Made by a program: the position numbers and the translations under genes. Shown here piece after piece: positions 58,701-64,000 of a stretch of DNA of 64,000 nucleotides. Every line of letters begins with the position of its first letter. The first letter of the stretch is position 1. Source of the stretch: Camellia lanceoleosa (taxonomy: Eukaryota; Streptophyta; Magnoliopsida; Ericales; Theaceae); NCBI GenBank assembly GCA_025200525.1, contig CM045763.1:64181018-64245017 (forward strand). The letters run 5' to 3'. The notes under the pieces were generated by a model. That model did not search any database, was not told the DNA's origin, and worked only from the letters and a program-made list of their open reading frames with translations.

Positions 58701-60082
58701 AGGATGAAACAAATTTCCTCCACAAGACAAGAGGGAACATGTACATATGCACACCAAATCAAACTAGAGTAGCTGGAATATTATTGACTTCCAAATAAGA
58801 AGCAAATCACTGCTACAATACAACTCTAACCTGAGTCTTAAAAATGGCAACAACTTCAAAATTGAAGACACGTAAAATCCAAGATCCTAGAAGATTTCAA
58901 ACAAAAGTAGGCCCCTTGCAAGAAACAGCCCAATCCTCCGTTTCACATTTCTAAATTAAATGTTTTTGCACTTAAATTCACAATGGGGAACAAAATAGGA
59001 TACATGCTCCCAAGGCATTCGTAAACTAAACTCTTACCTAACATCCAAAGCAAGAGGGAGCTGAAAATTTCTCCAACAATTTTGTTTAGCATCATGGAAG
59101 AGAACAATCTGGTGGAGGAGGAATGGGGACCACATTTTTTTTTTTTGCGTCGGCTATAAGATGTTTGATTCACAAAATGTTATGGGATTGCTAGTCCAAC
59201 GGTGTTGCAAATCCCCAAACGGTGGGATTGGCAATACCATCCCCTTCTTATCCCATACTATATCCTAGTCTAATCAAAGATAGTACAAATACTCCACGAT
59301 ATATATAATCTCATCTTGTATCCTACTTGTTACTAATCCCGACCTTAATGCTATGGTATTATCAATCCAAACAGTACTAAAAAATCTAATCCACCTATCA
59401 AACATGGCCTAAAAGTCATAAAGCGAATAGCATTCAAACTAAACCACAAGAAAATATCCAAACAAATTCAAGCCATGTTTTTTTTTTTTTTTTTTCCCAC
59501 CACATCAGAATCTTTGCCAAGTGACACCCAACAAGCAAAGCAGAACAATTTCAGAACCCAATTCACAATCTCCAAACAATCCATCAATAACCACAAAAAA
59601 ACCAAACAAACCCAATTAACAAAAAAACCAATCTAAACAAACAACAACACAAAACCACAAAAAACAGAAGCAATATTCAATATCTTACATTCAGGAAAAG
59701 CAGCTTTCTGAACAATCCGCTCGAGCGTATCGTAAACAAACTTACTGTCAACAAGAAACCTCAAGTAGCCATCAATGGTTGGGACCCACTTGGCCACCGG
59801 CGGACCCTCCGCCTTCTTCTCCCCCTCCTTGGACTGGTCCTTAGTGTGCAATTTCATGGCCACAAACCTCATTTCCTCCACAAAGCCCTTCACCTCCCCC
59901 GGATACCGCTTCTTCGGCTTCTCCGCTGCCGTCGTCGCTGCTCTGCAGCCGGCGGAGGAAGACTTTCCGGTGAAATCGGGGTTTATGTTTATGGAGAACT
60001 TGGATGGAAAAATGCTTGGTCTGAATTGGATTTTGTTGAAAAGGGGTTGGGATTGGGAAATGGGTGTGAACGAAGCCATCAC
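55783..60082 (-). CDS. HO1: Heme oxygenase 1, chloroplastic (HY1)
   Basis: The enzyme cleaves heme to biliverdin IXalpha, CO and iron in the plastid stroma using ferredoxin. Biliverdin is then reduced to the phytochrome chromophore. Exons 60082-59689, 56766-56543, 56104-55997 and 55875-55783 join in phase to 819 nt (272 residues plus TGA), close to the usual plant length. The first ~50 residues are Ser/Thr-rich and basic, a transit peptide. Diagnostic stretches: [19 protein letters not shown], the proximal heme His at about residue 79 in MKLHTKDQ, and the distal-helix glycines in HTAGGRMIG at about 196-204. [18 protein letters not shown] lies near the end. Two adjacent ATGs start the frame; 60079 is an equally possible start. 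Intron 1 is long (2.9 kb) and holds repeats. The gene looks intact. Confidence 0.96.
57098..57134 (+). repeat. G-run tract, potential G-quadruplex
   Basis: Eight or more runs of three to eight G separated by single T bases lie in HO1 intron 1, on the strand that is template for HO1. Such DNA can form G-quadruplexes. A C-rich tract (CCCCCCCACCCCCC) follows at 57543-57557. Confidence 0.85.
57560..59150 (-). other. Middle of HO1 intron 1
   Basis: AT-rich intron DNA. No coding region or clear transposon end was found. CATCAGCAATTAAACAT and CATCAGCAACTAAACAT near 58410 and 58530 are parts of a short duplicated block. Confidence 0.4.
59151..59412. mobile_element. MITE-like element in HO1 intron 1
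   Basis: GGCTATAAGATGTTTGAT at the left mirrors the complement of ATCAAACATGGCC at the right. GGATTGGCAATACC and GGTATTATCAATCC form an inner inverted pair. The size and style fit a small DNA transposon derivative. A target-site duplication was not confirmed. Confidence 0.5.
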
Positions 60083-60572
60083 GAGGAAGAGTAATTTGAT
60101 GTGATTTTTGAGGAAGAGAGAGAAATGAAGAGGGTTCTTGAGGCTTTATTAAGTCAAAGCGATAGATATAGATGTGTGTATAGGTTTTTCAGTGTATGAG
60201 AATGGTGTGTGTGTACCGGTGAGAGTCTGCTTCCATGGATGTGCTTTTTCTTTTCTCTTTCTTGTTTGGAACAGAAAATTGTGTTTTTTTCCAGGAAAAG
60301 GCAAACAGAGGTTTGCTTTGGGTTATGTCATTGTTGGTGGGAAATTACGGCGTCGTTTTGATAAGGTAGAGAGAAGTACGGCGTGGTTTTGGGTGATTCT
60401 TTCTTGGTTTGTGAGACTTGGCATTTTTGGTGCCATGAATTTGGAAAGAATAAAATGAAAATTAAAATTGAAAGGTTGAAGATGAAGCTTAAATCCTTAA
60501 AAAAAATGCTTTAGAGCTTTAATAGTTCTAATAGGGAGAGTCATTTTTTTTTGTGTGTTTTGTTTATTACTT

Positions 60573-60604
<32 letters not shown>

Positions 60605-60925
60605 CATCTCAAGTTTTTTTTTTATTCTGATTTTAAAAGGATGAATCATAACCTAAACTCTATTGGTAAGTCATCTTTTTTCCTGAAGCATACCAGCCAG
60701 CCATCATCTCTCTCTTTTATGGGAGAGAGACTATAATGGCTTTTTTTTTTTTTTAAAATCTAAAAAAATAATTTTTTATTAATTAAAATTAAATTTATAC
60801 AAAAATAAAATAAAATTAATAGAGTTTAACTTAAACTAATTATGCAAATTGTAAATATCTCATTATCATAATTTTTTTTGACCTAATAATTTTTTTTTTA
60901 ATCAAAATACCATCTAAAACTAAAA
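60083..60925. other. HO1 upstream region
   Basis: This is the likely promoter and 5' UTR of HO1 (minus strand). A CTATATCTATC string near 60161-60168 (complement) could serve as a TATA element about 80-90 bp before the ATG. A pure T tract lies at 60574-60604 and further T-rich DNA follows. No other gene was seen. Confidence 0.4.
60574..60604 (+). repeat. Poly-T tract
   Basis: A run of about 31 T upstream of HO1. Confidence 0.95.
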
Positions 60926-62521
60926 GTGATTATTTCATTTTTACTCCTATTCTTTTACACGATTTTCATTGCCCCTAGACTATTCTTATTTTCATGCATA
61001 CCTCTATACTATTTAAGTTACTATCAATTTTGTCTATGTCGTCATATTTGAAATAGAAAACGTTAAAAAAATTACATTTTAGCCCTAAATTTCAAAATAA
61101 AGATGCAAACCAACTCTCCTAACACTTCTTCAACCCGCAGACGAATTGTTTCGATTCAACAATGTCGACACCAGCCCTCCTAACACTTCTCCACCAAACG
61201 CGACTTCTTGGGATAAATCCTTGCCATTATTGAAATCTCCATGGTTCGCTCACGCCGTTCAAATTGATGATTACTATTCATACACAGGGCTAATGGGTTC
61301 TCTTGTTCGTGAAAAAGGCCATATATACTTGCTTGCCACCTCTGGCGACTTGTTATACACTGGTTCTGATAGCAAGAACATTCGGGTATGGAAGAATCAG
61401 AAGGAGTTTTCTAGGTTCAAATCTAATAGTGGGTTAGTTAAAACCATTGTAATTGCAAATGAAATCATCTTCACGGGCCATCTAGACGGGAAGATTTGAT
61501 TATGGAAAGTATTTGCGAAGAATCCAACAATTCACAAACGAATCAAGACTTTACCCACGTTGAAACCTTATATAAAGTGCTCGATCAATCCGAGCAATTA
61601 TGTTGAGGTGAGAAGGAATTGCAATACGGTTTGGATCAAACATTTCGATGTGATTTTGTGTCTTAGTTTGAGCGAAGACAAATCTTTGTTATACTCAGCT
61701 TCTTGGGATAAGACAATAAAGGTTTGGAGAGTATCGAATTTGAAATGCTTGGAATCGATTCATGTTCATGATGACACAATGAATGCGATGGTTGCAGGAT
61801 TTGATGGGTTGGTCTTCACCGGCTCCGCAAATGGGATTGTCAAGATATGGTGGTGAAAGATGCAAAGGAAGGGTACCAAACACTTTTTTTCACAGAATTG
61901 CACTACATGGGTTGTAATGTTTTGAAATTTTCAAAATTAGTTTTCAAACACCTTTCAGCATACCAAAACCGCTCATTACACGAAGAAGTGAGAAAGCAAG
62001 GTAGTATAGGGCGAAGCAGGAAGTAAAGTGAAGAGAATAGCGAAAGAATAAAGTAGAACCGTCAAGAATCGAGAAATATATGAAGTCTAAAAAATGGCTC
62101 GAAGAAAAATAAAAAATGAGAAGAAAAGACTTTTTTTTAAAATTATTATCAACTTTCGAAGCTTTGATAACATCCAAAAAGGAGAAGAACGAGACGTGTG
62201 AGATGTAATACGAAAACTAAACCGTGAGTTGAATCCAACGACGTAAAAATGAGACGAAACAGAGTTATGACGAAAGAGATAGAAGGGCTTGAAGTGGTGG
62301 TTGGTGGTGGTGGTTTGCTGGTAGGAAATGATGGGTTTGCATATTTCTTTTGAAATTTGGGGCCAAAATGTAATTTTTTTAACGTTTTCCCTTTCAAATG
62401 TGATGGCAGGGGCAAAATTGATAGTAACTTAAATAGTATGGGGGTACGCATGAAAATAAGAATAGTCTGAGGGGTCATTGAAAATCGTGTAAAAGTATAA
62501 GAGTAAAAATGAAATAATCTC
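60926..62521. mobile_element. Pack-MULE, 1.6 kb, with long TIRs and captured WD40 gene fragment
   Basis: Long inverted repeats of about 187 bp (60926-61112 and 62334-62521) start GTGATTATTTCATTTTTACT and GAGATTATTTCATTTTTACT. They remain highly similar along their length (for example AACGTTAAAAAAATTACATT in both). A perfect 9-bp target-site duplication AAACTAAAA flanks the element (60917-60925, 62522-62530). Long TIRs plus a 9-bp duplication define a classical MULE, and the interior is a host gene fragment without a transposase, hence Pack-MULE. It lies about 840 bp upstream of the HO1 ATG. Confidence 0.9.
61113..61920 (+). pseudogene. Captured JINGUBANG-like WD40 fragment
   Basis: Matches plant WD40 proteins of the JINGUBANG-like group: GSLVREKGHIYLLATSGDLLYTGSDSKNIRVWKNQ, then LVKTIVIANEIIFTGHLDGKI, KTLPTLKPYIKCSINP, NYVEVRRNCNTVWIKHFD, LLYSASWDKTIKVWRVS and GLVFTGSANGIVKIW. 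About four blades are present; the usual seven are not reached, and similarity ends near 61920. TGA at 61497-61499 replaces the expected Arg codon (GKI-stop-LWKV), and another TGA lies at 61855. The fragment has no introns, as is usual for this gene group. It is not a functional gene. Confidence 0.85.
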
Positions 62522-62530
62522 AAACTAAAA

Positions 62531-62930
62531 TGAAATTATCATACTATGATTATTTTTATTCACCTGCCACCAAATCACAATATTATCTAAGGTCATTTTT
62601 TGATAAATCATCTTTCAAAGTGTTTTATTCCATATAACCCATATTATTTTTAATTATTCCATTAGGTCCTATTTAATGTAATATGACCAAATCATCTTTT
62701 TTAATTTTTTGTACATATTTTTATTTTGAAACTAATACATAACAATAGTTACTTATTTTATGGAGGAAATCTCTCCCCCATTCCTAAAAGAATTTTTTTT
62801 CCGTATTCGGTGGATAAAATCTCTCCCTTGTTCTAAAAAGAAAATCTCTCCCGCATTTCATAGAGAAAATCTCAAATTATGAATTTTGAACCTTTTTTTA
62901 TAAAACTTGAAAAATAATGTAACAAAAAAT
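62531..62930. repeat. AT-rich DNA with AATCTCTCCC repeats
   Basis: Three spaced copies of an AAATCTCTCCC-containing unit of about 40-50 bp occur at 62766-62860. Nothing codes for protein. Confidence 0.65.
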
Positions 62931-63900
62931 CTAAATGAAAATCAAAATATAATGTGAATGTTCACAGTAAATAACAAACATATAATTAACTTTTGAAAAA
63001 ACAAAACACATACTAAAGTACAATGTGAATGTTCACAATAAACAACAAATATACAGCTACCTTTCGAAAAAATAAAATTTATAATAAAATACAATATGAA
63101 TATTCACAATTTATAATTAACATATAACTAGCCTTAAAAAAATAGCTCATACTAATGCAAACATTTATACTGCAATGTAAAAATATAAAATAAAAATTAA
63201 AAAAAGTAAAAATCGACTATTTCAATTATTCAATGGTAACAAAAATGATTGTTCAACTAACAAACATAGTAACAAAAACAATAAACATATAATTAACTTT
63301 CGAAAAAATAAAACTTATACCAAAATACAATGTGAATATTCATAATTTACAATTAATATACAATTAGTTTTTTAAAAAAATAAACTTATATGAATATGAA
63401 CATTTACACTACAACGTGAAAATATAAAATAAAATTAAAAAAAGAAGAAGTAAAAATCCGACTATTTTGATTGTTCAATGGTAATAAAAATCATTGTTCA
63501 ACCAACAAGCATAGTAAAAAAAAAAAAAAAGAAACCAAAATACAACTAACTTTAAAATTTTTTTAAAAAAAAACTCATACTAAAATACAATGTGAATGCT
63601 CACAAGTTACAATTAACATACAACTAACCTTTAAAAAATTAAATTCATACCAATGTGAACATTCACAATGCAACATGAAACAAAATTGAAAGAATAAAAA
63701 AATGATTATTTCAATTGTTTAATGGCAATAAAAAATAATTGTTCAAACAACAAAGTATATTAACAAATAAACAATGATATGTAAACATTCACATATTGCA
63801 AAATATATAATTATGTTCATATTTATATTCCGACACTTATTTCTCAAATTTTCAAATAATGTGAAATGTGAACATTCACACTTATTGACAAAAAATAGAA
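62930..63900. repeat. AT-rich tandem repeat, higher-order unit about 245-250 bp
   Basis: TTCAATTATTCAATGGTAAC (63218), TTGATTGTTCAATGGTAATA (63468) and TTCAATTGTTTAATGGCAAT (63710) mark successive units. Each also contains AATGTGAATGTTCACA-like strings, an AATTAACATATAACTA-like string and CGAAAAAATAAAA. The units are diverged and run toward the window edge. It may be a minisatellite or part of a larger AT-rich transposon that leaves the window. Confidence 0.75.
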
Positions 63901-64000
63901 ACAATGGCAGCAATAGAATTAGAAATAATAATAAAAAAAAACTCAATTACTCCATAAAAAAAAAAAAAAAAATCACCCATATTCTCATCTTATCATCTTC
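63901..64000. other. AT-rich DNA at the window edge
   Basis: No recognisable feature; contains a poly-A tract near 63956-63972. Confidence 0.5.

Noticed and set aside
59775..60104. Plus-strand open frame across HO1 exon 1
   Set aside because: It is the shadow of the HO1 coding exon on the opposite strand.

Overview
The window is nuclear DNA of a flowering plant, almost certainly a eudicot. It has intron-rich genes with GT-AG splice sites, AT-rich introns, two genes for chloroplast proteins, and many plant-type transposons. The species cannot be named from the sequence; the style of repeats would fit an asterid, but that is a guess.

There are three host genes. (1) The 3' part of NUP205, a scaffold nucleoporin, reads rightward from 366 to 21576: 32 exons whose phases all agree, 1,325 codons plus stop, with the 5' exons left of the window. 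(2) An eight-exon gene for a 208-residue DUF3119-type chloroplast membrane protein reads leftward from 41064 to 36267. (3) The four-exon plastid heme oxygenase gene HO1 (HY1) reads leftward from 60082 to 55783 and gives 272 residues.

The space between and inside these genes is transposon-derived. An unclassified insert of about 4.8 kb swells one NUP205 intron. A 10.4-kb Mutator-like element (MULE, 24523-34947) has terminal inverted repeats and a perfect 9-bp target-site duplication (TSD). It carries a spliced Ulp1/DUF1985-type gene, a decayed MuDR transposase, and arrays of the palindrome AGTAAAATTTTACT in every noncoding compartment. Two small related MULEs lie in and just upstream of the DUF3119 gene. 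An 11-kb Tat-type Ty3/gypsy LTR retrotransposon (43289-54343) has decayed gag-pol and an antisense, apparently spliced extra ORF. A 1.6-kb Pack-MULE (60926-62521) has captured part of a JINGUBANG-like WD40 gene. Several MITEs, some nested, complete the picture.

The most interesting system is the 10.4-kb MULE. In Arabidopsis VANDAL MULEs, an element-encoded VANC protein (DUF1985 family, related to Ulp1 proteins) counteracts silencing by recognising short motifs repeated in the element's own noncoding DNA. The same pairing is seen here: a DUF1985/Ulp1-type protein plus about 55 copies of one palindrome confined to the element. The motif differs from the known VANC motifs, so this may be an independent, undescribed sequence-specific anti-silencing or transposase-recognition system.

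One theme recurs. Three element-borne reading frames (Ulp1 gene, transposase, captured WD40) each have an in-frame TGA where CGA is plausible, as expected from deamination of methylated CpG.
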